Numbered from the stretch's first letter, positions 10,685-22,573 are shown. The stretch: DNA of 64,000 nt from Craspedostauros australis (GCA_026770025.1 JAMXDE010000031.1:434001-498000), one strand, 5' to 3'. The notes: a model not told the origin generated them from the sequence alone. A program made the numbers and translations.

Positions 10685-11958
10685 GGCACTACTAAGTTAT
10701 GTTGATGGAAGTAGTAGTACGGATTGATGGGATGGTGTCGACGGTATCAGCGATGGCGATTGCGATCTTCTTTCTCGAAGCTTTCTGGTTGCATTTGCTC
10801 GTACGTGCACTCCACCCGCTAACAAAGGAGTGTCTGGTGTGTGCATGCGGAACCACGCACACATGCCACACGAATACGATCTACCAACACGATCACAAAG
10901 ATGGCGCGATGTTGAGTGACGAGAAAATGTTGTGGTTCTGGGCGCGTTGTTGACAGTGACACGAAACAGGACTCACTGGTGATTGAAAATGGATCCAGGT
11001 TGTGATTGAGTCTGACTGGTCCATTGCGTGAGTAGCGGAGTTGCGGAACAAACCAAGAGAGATGACGCGAAGAAAGACACGATGGAATACAAGACAGACA
11101 GACTGACTGACTGACTGAGCTTGATCCAAACAGACATACACGAATATTGTTGCAGACAGTTGAAATGTCTGTGTTCGATTGTCTGTACGCCGTGCGTTTG
11201 ATTAGGGTAAGGTTGAAAACATGAAGACTGGTGGGGGCGTTGATTTGCAGGTTTAGTTTCCGTGGTATCATCAACGTATGAGCTACTTTCTTGTATTGCT
11301 GTCTGCACTGCTCCTTTCTGTTGGTTTCTACTGCTGTCTCTGCAGTCTCTCTGTGTAGATCCGCCACTCTGCTGATCTCTCTCTCTCTCTCTCTCTCTCT
11401 CTTGTCTTCCGGGTTCTGGTTGGAATCGTACGTAGCATACACAATAACATCTTGTGTGATACATCTGTGATACTGTTTCTGCACTGCACATGTCCAGATT
11501 GTGATCTACATCTTGTTGCAGCATTCAGCATCCAAGTGTGCACACACATACAGCCGGAGGTGAACTCCTCCATGAGCACGTACGATTGGGAGGAGAGAGA
11601 GAGTGGAAGTGTTTGTCATTTGGTAGGTACCGACACATATTTAGTGTGTCCGTCAGACGTTCCGAGTGTTGCCTTCCGTCTGTCCTTGGTCAGGCTGTCT
11701 ACATCATGCCAAATCTGGACGTGGTCGACAATCACAGCTGCGCAAAACACGCACACACACCCAAAAAGAACAAGAAACAACAGTGTTCCGGCATCTCCGT
11801 TCAACACATGAATACGCGCATACGACTACGCATGTACGATCTGATCTGCGCCAAACGCATCCATCCACACACAACAAACAAAAACGAGGGCAAGTCGTCT
11901 TACTTGGCCAAGTTCCATCGCATGAGCGCTCTATCAGCAGCAGCAGCAGCATTAGAAG
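10685..11958. other. Intergenic region
   Basis: No supported gene. A GACTGACTGACTGA run lies at about 11100-11118 and a pure CT microsatellite at about 11378-11402. Open frames here are of low complexity and lack family resemblance. Confidence 0.55.
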
Positions 11959-13266
11959 TTACGAAGTGGGCGTGATGATGTCCCTCTTGAATCCTGGGCG
12001 TGGCACGGCCTCGATCCAGTGCAGGATGGGCCGGGTTGGATAGAAGTTCACCACGTCAAAGCCGGCTCGAGCGAGGAGATCGATCCATTGGGATGGTGTT
12101 CGTTCCTTCGCCATCAGGGTGGTCTGCATGAGCATATCCATCTTCGTCTTGATGGAGGGCGTTGGCACTTCGCTGCGCTCAGGAATGGCAACTTCGCCCA
12201 CGACCAGCGTGGCATTCTTTCCGCGCATGGCATCGTACAGATTATTCAGGATCACCAAGCAGTCAGCATCGCCCCAATCGTGAAGGATGAAGCGGAGGGA
12301 GTAGGCGTCGCCGTCCTGCGCCATGGGGAGAGAGCCGCTCTGGAAGAAGTCCCCGCCAACCATCTCGACGCGATCGGCATTTTCGCCGTACTCGGACCGC
12401 CAGAGTGCCTTCGCGTTCTCGATGACCTTCAGTTTATCAAAGAGGACCCCCTTGGTCGTTGGGTACTCCTCGAGGATCTTGTGCAGCTGGTGGCCAAGAG
12501 ACCCTGCGACGTCAAGGACCCGGTCGTACTTGCCGAATGGGCCGTCCCTGACCATCGCGATGCCGCCGATGCCCTCAAGTGCGAACATCGCGCGGCCGAA
12601 CTGTTCCTCTTGCTTTGGTTTGAGACTGTACATGCCCCAAATGCCGCCCTCGGATCTTGGGTACTCCGGCCATGCCAAGTCCCACGGGGTGGATGTTTTG
12701 CCTTCTGGGCCAAAGAGCTTGTGGAAGTGAGTCCACGCTGGGAAGCAGTCCTCCGCCTGGAGTCCCAGCATGGCGCGCATGCTGTGTGGACCATCGGATC
12801 GCAGAGTGGCGGAAAGAGCCGTGTTGACGAAGCGTGGCTTCTCAGGATCTGGCGAGGCCGAGTCGAGCTGCGTCATGCCGTGCGAGGCCAGGCTGTACAT
12901 GAGACGTTCCACACGAAGGACGTCGTACTCGGTCTCCATGTGAGCGGCAATCTCCTCGACTGTTTTCGGACCAGTCGCCAGGAAATCCGAGATCTCGAAT
13001 TTGTGGCACACGTACGCCAGCATGGTCTCCTGATATCGCAAGGAGATATCGAACATGGTGATTGGTGGCGGGACGAGGGCGTCGCCCATGCGATGAAACA
13101 ATTGCGAGAGCCATCCCAAGCAGTTGAACACGAGGACGGGTGGCGGTTGCGACCAATCAGACAGCAGCGCATCTTCGTTGTGTGCACGGGGGAACAGCGC
13201 GATGGCAAGGGCGGCGCCTCCGACTGCGGCAGCCACGAGCAGCTTGGTCTTGATGGTGGGCACCAT
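11959..13266 (-). CDS. SAM-dependent O-methyltransferase (COMT-like family), membrane-anchored
   Basis: Single exon, 435 residues. Residues 1-26 form a hydrophobic anchor or uncleaved signal (LLVAAAVGGAALAIALFP). An N-terminal winged-helix dimerisation-like part follows (MLAYVCHKFEISDFLATGPK, TVEEIAAHMETEYDVLRVER). The methyltransferase core has the SAM loop as DRVLDVAGSLGHQLHKIL (about 248-265), VEMVGGDFFQS (about 300-310) and the acid/base His in RFILHDWGDADC (about 325-336), then LVVGEVAIPE. This matches class I plant/fungal-type O-methyltransferases that act on phenolics or other small molecules. The usual glycine-rich DVGGG loop is altered to DVAGSLG, which may weaken SAM binding or reflect lineage divergence. 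No biosynthetic cluster is obvious around it, so the substrate is unknown. Confidence 0.85.
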   Translation of the reverse strand: MVPTIKTKLLVAAAVGGAALAIALFPRAHNEDALLSDWSQPPPVLVFNCLGWLSQLFHRMGDALVPPPITMFDISLRYQETMLAYVCHKFEISDFLATGPKTVEEIAAHMETEYDVLRVERLMYSLASHGMTQLDSASPDPEKPRFVNTALSATLRSDGPHSMRAMLGLQAEDCFPAWTHFHKLFGPEGKTSTPWDLAWPEYPRSEGGIWGMYSLKPKQEEQFGRAMFALEGIGGIAMVRDGPFGKYDRVLDVAGSLGHQLHKILEEYPTTKGVLFDKLKVIENAKALWRSEYGENADRVEMVGGDFFQSGSLPMAQDGDAYSLRFILHDWGDADCLVILNNLYDAMRGKNATLVVGEVAIPERSEVPTPSIKTKMDMLMQTTLMAKERTPSQWIDLLARAGFDVVNFYPTRPILHWIEAVPRPGFKRDIITPTS

Positions 13267-14747
13267 GGCAATGCTACCGATCTATCGGAATGAACGGGTG
13301 GATGGGCTGATGTTCGAGGGACTGCGCGCACGTGTCGTCCAAGTGCTTGACGAAGTGTGGGAGTGCACACGTATGATGGATAACTGGATGGCGGTCGATA
13401 TCTGAGTTTATGATGATGGTGAGGACGAGCAAGGCATGGTGACGATCGCTGACGGCCTGATGAAGCCAAACAACGGCAGTCGTACGAGGACCAGTAACAG
13501 CAGCAACACAACACAACACAACAAACAAAAAGGAAGAGCGATGGTGACGATTTCGGCAAAGTTCAACGAACAAAGGGACATCAGCAGAAACGTCAGCACA
13601 ACCAATGCCCGTCAGCACACTTCCATCTCTGCCCCAACTGCCGAAGAAATCAATGCGCACACACATCAAGACCAGCCACGACGTCAGTCATTACTTGCAA
13701 TTTCGCAAGATGAACAACTTGTGTACTCTCCACCAACGTCAACGACGCGCTCTGATGCATCGTTCGCGACGAACTTCGTTGGATGCGAATTGATTGCAGT
13801 GAAGGTTAGGCACCCTTGTCTTCGTGATCGTCCAGGTACTGTCTGACACCAAAGCGAAGGGATGCTTAACCGAATGGAAATGAAATACGCGCACGCATGC
13901 AATTGTGAAAGTCACGGCTGGGCACTGTCACGGAACTTAAGATTCAAGATACGCATGACACAAGTGGATTGGCATGATCCCCACAGAGTTGTGGAGGCGC
14001 GATGCGAGTGAGTGCACTGTGCAAGGTGAAAAGCTGCTCGTCTCTTCAAGTAGACTTCGTCTAACCGCAGTGTAGACATGACGGTTTTCATGCGCTCTTC
14101 ACCTCTCTTCGCGGGCGCCCTTGAGTAGTCTCCCCATGTGTTCCTCTCGCTCGTAGTTGAACAGCACCAGTCTCTCTCTCTCCAGACAGGCAGAGACCGG
14201 AGATTGCAACAACATGATTACCGACATGTCCGGGTTACCATTATCCGACGACAAATCGCCCACACGCACTCGCAAGAATGCCGTTCGCTCAGAAGAGACT
14301 ATGTAAGTCAGAACGAAGGTATCTTTCGGCATCCGTTGTTGGGCAGCGTTGTGCCCAAAGAGGCATCAACGACGTTGTGGAGTTTGTGTCGCAGAAAAGA
14401 TACAAATCGTTTTGATTGGACCAGGAATACGAGATCTTCAGCTTTGCGCTTCCCATCACGATGATGAGAACAGTTGGCAGATCACCTCGCACAGAGCACG
14501 CGCAAACCAGTGACAGGCAAACGACAAAGCGGGGAAGCCATCACTCTCTGTGCTGCTCTCTGGGGGCCGCCGACGAAGAGGCTGCCCGAAGAATCCCGAA
14601 TCTTTGCCTGCAACCGCACCATCACCGACTGTCACCTGCGATCGCAAACAAGACATCGACGACAACTGACAACAACAACATCAACCATCTTCCCACATCC
14701 CAAGCCAAGCCAAGCGGTGTGCAAGTCAAATCCTTCCTAACCGCATC
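13267..14747. other. Divergent intergenic region
   Basis: Lies between the starts of the O-methyltransferase and cysteine synthase 1 and probably carries both promoters. Apart from AC-rich leader-like sequence before 14748 (CAACAACAACATCAACC), I see no gene, RNA or clear repeat. Confidence 0.5.
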
Positions 14748-16189
14748 ATGAAGCTCCTCAGCATCCACCTTGTACCTCTGCTCTTCGCTGCTACCACCCA
14801 CGCAGCTTTCGTGCCATCAAAGACCGTGGGCAGCGCAACCGCCCGATCCAACCCAACCTTCCTCGATGCGAAGACCCGCGGAGAGGGATATGGCCCTCCA
14901 GTGAACGATATCTCCGAGACCATTGGAAACACACCCATGGTCAAGATCTCCGACCGCATCGCTCCCGAGGGTCGCACCATCTACGCCAAGTGCGAGTTCT
15001 TCAACCCTCTCTCGTCCGTCAAGGATCGTCTGGCTCTGTCCATCATCGAAACGGCCGAGAAGGAAGGCAAGCTCAAGCCAGGCGATACAGTCGTCGAGGC
15101 CACCTCCGGTAATACCGGAATCGCCGTCGCCATGATGTGTGCTCAACGCGGATATGACTGCGTCATCACCATGGCCGAGCCATTCTCTGTGGAACGTCGC
15201 AAGCTGATGCGCATGTTGGGTGCCAAGGTCATCATCACGCCAAAGGCAGGGAAAGCAGCCGGCATGGTGGTCAAGGCGTCCGAGCTCGCCGAGGAGCACG
15301 GGTGGTTCCTGTGCCATCAGTTCGAGACCGACGCCAACTGGAAGTTCCACGAAGCCACGACGGGACCAGAGATCCTCAACGACATGGGCGATACCAAGCT
15401 GGACTACTGGGTGACCGGTTATGGAACTGGCGGCACCTACCATGGTGCTGCCAAGTATATCAAGGCCAACTCTCCCGACACCAAGGTCGTGCTCGCTGAA
15501 CCCGCCGCCGCCAACCTGCTGGCCTCCGGCATCGCCACGGAACGCAACGACGATGGCAGCCCAGCGGCGTCCCACCCAGCCTTCAGCGCCCATCCAATCC
15601 AGGTGAGTATTTGAAGCTCCGTAGCTGAAGATCGCAGCGCATGAGTATTGCGAGCGTTGCCGGTCATCGTGTTCTTCTGAGAGTGCTTCATGTGCGCAAG
15701 TGTGCGCTGTTACCTCGCATGGTCTTGCATGAACAGCGCCTCATCCGATTCCATTCTTGCTGCATCGTCGTCCATCCATTCATAACACCTCGCGACGACA
15801 AAATCCAACACAAACATGAATGCAAATTCAAATAAACACATCGCCGACAACAGGGATGGACTCCAGACTTCATCCCGCTCGTCTTGGAGAAGGGGGAAGC
15901 GCTGGAATTGAGAGACGAGTACGTTGAGATTCCGGACGGCGTGGCCGTCGAGATGGCACAGTCATTGGCGAAGAACGAAGGCATCCTCACGGGTATTTCC
16001 GGCGGAGCTACCATGTGGGCAGCCGTCGAGACCGCCAAGAAGGCGCCGGAGGGCAGTGTTCTGGTGGCCATGCTCCCAGACACTGGTGAGAGATACTTGT
16101 CGACGCCTCTTTTCGCCAGCATCGATGCCGACATGGATGAAGAAGAATTGAAGATCGCCAAGTCCACTCCGAGCTACATCCTGGAGTAA
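14748..16189 (+). CDS. Cysteine synthase (O-acetylserine thiol-lyase) 1, plastid-type leader
   Basis: Exons 14748-15602 and 15854-16189 flank a 251-nt GTGAGT...CAG intron in phase 0, giving 396 residues. The leader is a signal peptide (MKLLSIHLVPLLFAATTHA) followed by AFVPSK, an ASAFAP-like plastid signal. The mature enzyme shows all PLP fold II hallmarks: NPLSSVKDRLA with the Schiff-base Lys, TSGNTGIAVAMM (substrate loop), GYGTGGTYHG (phosphate-binding loop) and GISGGATMWAA near the cofactor nitrogen. It makes cysteine from O-acetylserine and sulfide, the last step of sulfate assimilation, which in algae occurs in the plastid. It is followed at 16852 by a near-identical paralogue in the same orientation. 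Confidence 0.93.
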
Positions 16190-16851
16190 ACCGCGTGAAA
16201 TTGATGCAAGTATGGTGCGCAAGGACTCTGAAGTCGTCGACTATCCGATAATGCGCTGGAGGCGTATTAGTAGGGGCGTTGAGGAAGAGCAGTTGCTGCT
16301 CCTCTACAATTAGCCGTATATAATACCTTTCTTTCCATTTGACCTCTCGACTCATCGGTAATCTCTTGCTTCGGCCATCGCCTTGCTGCAGACGTTGATG
16401 CCAGGCATGAGCTATGCCTTGTTCACATATCGATCTCAATACTACTTGTACTATTAGGATGCGTGAGACATCATGGCGGATCTTGCAGCTATCGATGATT
16501 GGTGGGTGAGAGAGTGTATGTGCGAGGACGCGTATCTGTGCGAGATCTTCGGCTATGCGCTACGGATCGGCGAAGTTAAGGTGTCCTCACCAGCAAGTTC
16601 TAATCGCGCGACTGTTCTCACAACCTTTGGCGCCAGCGAAACTGAAATGGTTCGGCCTTCCACCAACAACCAACGAGCAGGAACAAGACCTGTGAGCAAT
16701 GAGGAGATCCTGAGACAGTCGCAACACAACAGCCAAATCCAAGAATAAGAACCAACAAGCACACAGTTTCAACGAATTAGAACAACACCAGCAGCAAGAT
16801 CAATATTCTATAATAGAATACGTAATAATAGAACACCATTCCACTACTATC
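16190..16851. other. Spacer between tandem cysteine synthase genes
   Basis: Holds the 3' UTR of copy 1 and the promoter of copy 2. An AT-rich inverted motif CTATAATAG occurs at about 16809-16817, and the leader before the second ATG is AAC/ACC-rich. No gene is supported. Confidence 0.5.
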
Positions 16852-18289
16852 ATGACGATGTTTCGAAACAGATTGATTGCGCGGCGGCTGCAGCAGCTCA
16901 CCACCAAAACGATCGCTCGCTCGCTGGTCGGCACAAACGCACGTACTTTCTCCGCCGCTCGCGGAGCTGGTTACGGCAGCGTGGTCAATGACATCACGGA
17001 GACCATCGGAAACACACCCATGGTCAAGATCTCCGACCGCATCGCTCCCGAGGGTCGCACCATCTACGCCAAGTGCGAGTTCTTCAACCCACTCTCGTCC
17101 GTCAAGGATCGTCTGGCTCTGTCCATCATCGAAACGGCTGAGAAGGAAGGCAAGCTCAAGCCCGGTGACACCGTGATTGAGGCCACCTCCGGCAATACCG
17201 GAATCGCCGTCGCCATGATGTGTGCCCAACGCGGATATGACTGCGTCATCACCATGGCCGAACCATTCTCCGTGGAACGTCGCAAGCTGATGCGCATGTT
17301 GGGCGCCAAGGTCATCATCACACCGAAGGCCGACAAGGCAACAGGCATGGCCGCCAAGGCCGCGGAGCTTGCTGAGAAGCACGGGTGGTTCCTGTGCCAT
17401 CAGTTCGAGACCGACGCCAACTGGAAGTTCCACGAAGCCACGACGGGACCAGAGATCCTCAACGATATGGGCGATATCAAGCTGGATTACTGGGTGACGG
17501 GTTACGGAACTGGTGGCACCTACCATGGTGCTGGCAAGTATATCAAGGCCAACTCTCCCGACACCAAGATCGTTCTCTCAGAGCCGGAGGCTGCCAACTT
17601 GCTGGCCTCCGGCATCGCCACGGAACGCAACGACGATGGCAGTCCCAAGGCGTCGCATCCTGCATTCAGCCCGCATCCGATTCAGGCAAGTTGCCCTTGC
17701 GGGCCCGTTCAGCTGCGAGCGCAGTGTGTTGCCCGTGCGGTGTGCATTGATTTCAATTCGTATTGCTTCACTGAATCAGCATCATGGTGCTGCAGGTACG
17801 ACTTGATGGCAGTCCATTATGCACAATGATCTCACACTCTGCAATGCATGTCCCTGAGCACATGACATACAACTCTGACGTACTCTCCTTTACTCTACTC
17901 TACTCTACGTCACTCCACCCTCCTTTATTGTTTGGTTGCGTTCCATACGACAGGGATGGACGCCCGACTTCATCCCGCTCGTGCTGGAACAAGGCGAGGC
18001 ACTGGGCCTTAAGGATGACTACGTCGCCATTCCGGATGGCGCGGCAGTCGAGATGGCACAGTCGCTGGCAAAGAACGAGGGCATCCTGACGGGAATCTCC
18101 GGAGGCGGCACCATGTGGGCGGCCGTGGAGGTCGCCAAGAAGGCACCCGAAGGCAGCGTGATCGCCACGATGCTGCCCGACACTGGCGAGAGGTACCTGT
18201 CCACGCCGCTGTTTGCCGACATCGATGCCGACATGAATGAAGAGGAGATGGCGATCTCCAAGTCCAGCCCGGGATACATCTTGGAGTAA
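16852..18289 (+). CDS. Cysteine synthase 2, mitochondrial-type leader
   Basis: Exons 16852-17685 and 17954-18289, 389 residues. The leader has MTMFRNRLIARRLQQLTTK and then TIARSLVGTNARTFSAAR: Arg-rich, no acidic residue, with a likely R-x-F/S cleavage site, which is a mitochondrial presequence and not the signal-peptide type of copy 1. The catalytic domain keeps SSVKDRLA, TSGNTGIA, GTGGTYHG and GISGGGTMW. The DNA is almost identical to copy 1 over about 17010-17130 and in other blocks, pointing to recent duplication or gene conversion. The intron sits at the same codon (HPIQ/GWTPDF) but begins with GC instead of GT. It would supply cysteine in mitochondria. Differential targeting is inferred from leader composition only. 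Confidence 0.92.
17686..17953 (+). other. GC-AG intron of cysteine synthase 2
   Basis: The exon end CAG is followed by GCAAGT and the intron ends ATACGACAG. Use of this site is supported by phase 0, by the shared position with the GTGAGT intron of copy 1 and by the continuous protein HPIQGWTPDFIPLV. The nearest GT alternative (CAG/GTACGA at 17796) would give phase 2 and break the frame. Confidence 0.85.
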
Positions 18290-18818
18290 TTGTTGCGTAT
18301 TGCACGTACATGGCAAAGCAATAGCAGCGGAAGCAGTCACACGGGCTGGCTACTGGAGCCCACAGGTCATGACCGGACACTTAATTTCTCTCCCTCTCTA
18401 GCTTCGACTTCATATACTAATCTGACAACAAGATTGTGTCAATTTGGTCAGTTTAGTCAATTGTATCACACGAGTCGATGTCACCGTGGGCGACAAGGTG
18501 TTCTCATTGGCCGAAGCTTGGATTGTTGAGCCTGGCGCGCGCCGCGGCGGAAACAACAGCAAGGACTGCCGCCGCGCCCAAAATCGGGAGACGAAGCAGC
18601 CAGGTGCTTCCCACCAAAAGAGCAAAGTGATGCCGTTGGGTTGGCAGAGAGAAGGATCCATAAAAAGATCAGAGTGCAAACAGGGGACTCGGACATCCAT
18701 ACCGACAACGACACCAACGAGGACAGTCGGAGAAGAGGCATCGGAGGGAACCCATTCACATCCGCACCCACCCTCAAGAACACCAACCAACCAAGCAGAC
18801 AAGACGGACGACCAAATC
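18290..18818. other. Upstream region of the pantothenate kinase-like gene
   Basis: No separate gene. An in-frame upstream ATG at 18630 would add 63 residues, but the sequence before 18819 looks like an AC-rich leader (CACCAACCAACCAAGCAGAC), so I treat it as 5' UTR. Confidence 0.5.
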
Positions 18819-21800
18819 ATGAACACTACCAAGAATGCCGCTGCGGCTGACAAGAGTGTCAAGGGCATCACAATCATCGAGAACGCCCCTGCCGCTGGGA
18901 GCACTGCAACTGTCGCGAAGCCTGTGGCGACTACGAAGATGGTGAAGCCTGCGACGAAAGTGACGACAGCGAGTGTAGACAAGACACCTGTCAAGGCGGC
19001 AGTGGCAGTGGCAGTTGTTGCGCATGCCAAGAGCGCCGAGAAGCCCCCGACGTCCAAGGTGGTGGCAACCGCTGCAACTGCAGCCGTCAAGCCTGCTACG
19101 AAGACTCCGATCACTGTGGCTGCTGCGGATGAATCGAGCGGAGAGGAGACCGAAATCGCTGAGGATATCACGTGTGCCGCAGATGACGAAAGCAGCGCAG
19201 CGAAGACCACGAGCACCGCCCAGACCGCGACCACGGCCAACACCAAAAAGCTCCAGATTGCCGAAACTGCGAAAACAACCGCTACGCATGCGAACACCAC
19301 CAAAACTGCGCCAACCACTGCGGATGTCAAGACTGCCGCGAGCGCCAAGGCGACCAAAGATGCTCAGAAACCCACAGATGCACAGCCGGCTGCGAGCGCA
19401 CCCGTCGCAAAGCCCGCGAATGGAACAACCGAGAACACAGCGAGTGCCAATGTCACAGATAATGACGAGATGGAAGACGCCGATGACGATGGCGGCGATC
19501 GGGATTCAAAGGTTTCCAAAGCAACCAATTGGAGAGACGAGCTACCCAGCGAGTTGGAAGAGAAGGTACTGGCCGTCTCAGTGGGAAATGGCTTCTTCAA
19601 TTGGGTTTCCCTGGGCAGCCGATCCCTGAACTTCCCATTGCAAATGTTTTGGAGGTGAGTATATGCCATGGGTATTGCTTCTACTGATGCAAACCGTCAT
19701 GCAGGCGCAGTCATGGAGGGATGGAGGGATGCGGAAACCGCGCACGCAGGAGAACATTGCATCGCATCGAAAACACCAAGGCCGGCTCCTCCATCTCACG
19801 TCGCCTTGCTGAGGCGGTGAATGTTGCTTTGGATCTTGACTGGCCGACCATTCGCCATGGTCAGTCTGAATCGACCATGTTGTGGCGTGTTTGTCGGATG
19901 GCGATTCACGTCATCGTTTCAGCTTCATCTGCTTTCATTGCGTCCGCACACTCACTCACCATCCCACTCTGGCTGGCCGACCGTTGCTCTCTCTGTCTCT
20001 TTCTCTTTCTGAATATCGTTCGCCTGACCTGGCGTCGTGCATTTTCAATATGGCACAACCCCTGCGTTTCGATGAAAACAATACGAGTAGATCACAAGTC
20101 CCGGAAGCGTCGCAGCGCGAGGAAGATCCTACCGCGCTTCTTTCGCGCCACATTCCCGGATCTTTGCTATCCTACATCTTCGGGGACGATAAATCAGCAT
20201 CGCCCACTAAACTGTCCGGAATCCGCGAGGCGTCACAGAAGCGAATGCCCGTCCTGTGCATCGTGGCGATCGGCTCCAACGATGACAGTATGAAGGGTCT
20301 CGAATTCATCTTCCGTGACTACCCGCATCGGATCGTCCGCATGCAAGACTCCGATGTCTTGGCACCGGAAGTGGCGAAGGGGCTGGACGTGGGGATCGAT
20401 CGAAAGGTCGTCATCCGAGGAGCCATGGACAACGCCGATGGGCCATGCCTTGTCATTGACGCTGGCTCTCTCCTCTCCCATGACGCGTGCGATGGGAAGT
20501 CCAACTATCTCGGAGGAGGCATCGCCCCGGGCCTGCAAACCCGACTGCGTGCAATGAACACATGCAACGCAGCCATGCCAGCCTTGGATGTTGCGTACTG
20601 CGAAAAGCTGCTGGAGTCTGCAGAAAAGGAAAAGAAGCAGCTCTCCGTGCTGGGCAAGAACAGCATTGAAGATCAGATCGCGATCGGCGTGCTTTCTGAT
20701 GTTTCAAACTACCTTCTCTCAATCATCACTGCATCCATGATGAAGCTGAGCCAACAGAAAGCAAAAGGGGTGGCCAACCCTAAGGCAGAAAAGGGGCAGG
20801 CAACGCGCCCCCGTATCATCGCCACAGGGGGAGATGCGAAGATTGTGAAGAAGCTCCTGCAGGGGTTGGAGAACTCGACGTACTTTGCACCCACCGGCAA
20901 GATCAACGTACCCAAAGTCGGAGTGGACTATGACCTGGAGGTTGACTACAGATTCATCCTTCACACCATCGCCAACATCATGCGCCAAAAGCACGAGGAA
21001 GTTTCCCATCAAAAGCATGCGCTTGATGGCATCAAAGATGAACTTCTGGGACAAAGAGTGGCATGCTACTTCACTATCGCGGACGAGGACGGCGATTATC
21101 TGTTCCGGGGGACCATCTGCCGGAGTTCCTTCAGATCCCCAATCGAAGATTCCTTCTTCGGAATCCGCTACGACGATGGTGACAGAGAAGACAAGGGCGT
21201 CCTCGACCTATACAGTACGTATGCAGAATGATGACCAGCTCGTATCAGAACGACGAAGGCCGGTTGTTTACTTGTCAAAAGTTGTCGACTCGTTGACCCA
21301 TCCGTTTGCACATCCACTCACCCATCCGTTCGTCATCATGCTCACAAAAATGACACCCCTGCGTACATTCATCCCTTCGACTCCGTTCCATCCCATTCGC
21401 CGTTGTCATCATGAAACGCAGAGCTGCTTGCGCTGTACTGCAGCAAAGGCGAGAAGGCAACAATCCAAACGAAAGAGCATGCCGCCAAAATCGAGGGCTC
21501 AAAGGCTGCTATGGCAAAACTCGAGGAAATGTTTCCGAAGTTGAAGGAGTCTATCAAGGTGCAAGAAGAGAAGCGACAAACTCGGAAGAGAGTGAGCTGG
21601 TCCAGATCCGGCACGCCAAAAAAGCGACCTGGCCAGAACACACCGAAACGATCTGCAAAGAAACGCAAAGCGCCGCAGTCGGCGCGATTTGTTAATTGCC
21701 GCGTCGCCAAGGAGTTCTCCGACGGCACGAGCGCTCCCAAGATATTCGAGGGCGTCGTCGATGGTATTGCCAAATTGCGAGGACGGTCCGAAACCCTCTG

Positions 21801-21924
21801 GCATGTCACGTATGAAGATGGCGATGATGAAGACCTGAACGAAACAGAGGTGAAAGAGTGCATCGCCATGTACCGAAAGTGCCACAGAACCGGACGAAAG
21901 AGGGTTCGCAGGCTGACAACCTAA
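18819..21924 (+). CDS. Type III pantothenate kinase-like (CoaX) protein with C-terminal Tudor-like modules
   Basis: Three exons: 18819-19654, about 20091-21214 and 21422-21924 (introns GTGAGT...AG and GTACGT...CAG), 820 residues; the second acceptor could be shifted by a few codons. Residues 1-240 are Ala/Thr/Lys-rich with acidic patches and no domain. Then the split CoaX fold: EKVLAVSVGNGFFNWVSL (nucleotide loop; Asp of D-x-GNT is Ser) at the end of exon 1, and in exon 2 GLDVGIDRKVVIRGA, PCLVIDAGSLLSHD (catalytic Asp about 402), YLGGGIAPGLQTRLRAM and IIATGGDAKIVKKL. CoaX phosphorylates pantothenate in CoA synthesis. The C-terminus adds two modules with beta-barrel Tudor-like character: GQRVACYF...FFGIRYDDGDRED (across intron 2) and FVNCRVAKEF...LWHVTYEDGDDEDL, separated by a basic nuclear-localisation-like linker (KKRPGQNTPKRSAKKRK). 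Confidence 0.75.
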
Positions 21925-22573
21925 CCATGGACCGGGGAGTGCGGTTGTGATTGGACTGCTCGCGGCGCGGGATGGTGTAGGAGTCTCCACCTGCGAAAGA
22001 GAGGGAGAGTGTGCATGAAAGTGTACCAAACGAGCAAGTATTTAGTGCCAAAGATAGTAAAGATTGAGATTCGTGTCAAGTATGACTTCAATGGTGCCAC
22101 ATGGCGTGGCAGGGCCGAGGAGACCAGCCACTCACCTTTCGAGGCGTTTCATTAGTTGGCTTGAGAGCACAAACTCTTGCGCGCACATGCGTACAGTGCG
22201 CTTTGCGCACATTCGTCATTCAATGTCTTGAACGACCTCACCGCCAACGCGATCCTCCGCCCACTCTCCGCGGCGGTCCTTTAGTCGGATATCGTCACGG
22301 CTTCAGCATATTACTCTTACTCATACTATCGACGACGGATTCGTGACACCAAAACAACAGCCATGCAGAGTCTGGATGAATGAAGCACTGTGTTCTACGA
22401 ACATGTGAACATCCTCGCTCTTGTAGTATTCGGTTGGAGAACCACCCGACCATCGTTTCCAACAACACTCTCTGGCATAGTATGGTATGCGTGCCGGGAC
22501 GAGCCGAACAGAGCAGAGTACTCTATGTTCATTCATTCTATGGTTACCGATACTTGCCCACGTACATATAATG
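21925..22573. other. Intergenic region between convergent genes
   Basis: 3' ends of the pantothenate kinase-like and protein kinase genes face each other. I see no gene or clear repeat here. Confidence 0.5.

Noticed and set aside
12019-13293. 424-codon plus-strand open frame
   Set aside because: Antisense of the O-methyltransferase, which has clear SAM and catalytic motifs.
14817-17526. Long minus-strand frames opposite both cysteine synthases
   Set aside because: They mirror each other only because the sense exons are duplicated; the sense strand carries the PLP motifs and introns.
18410-19357. 315-codon minus-strand hydrophobic frame
   Set aside because: Antisense of the Ala/Thr-rich N-terminus of the pantothenate kinase-like gene; Val/Ala-rich only because of codon complementarity.
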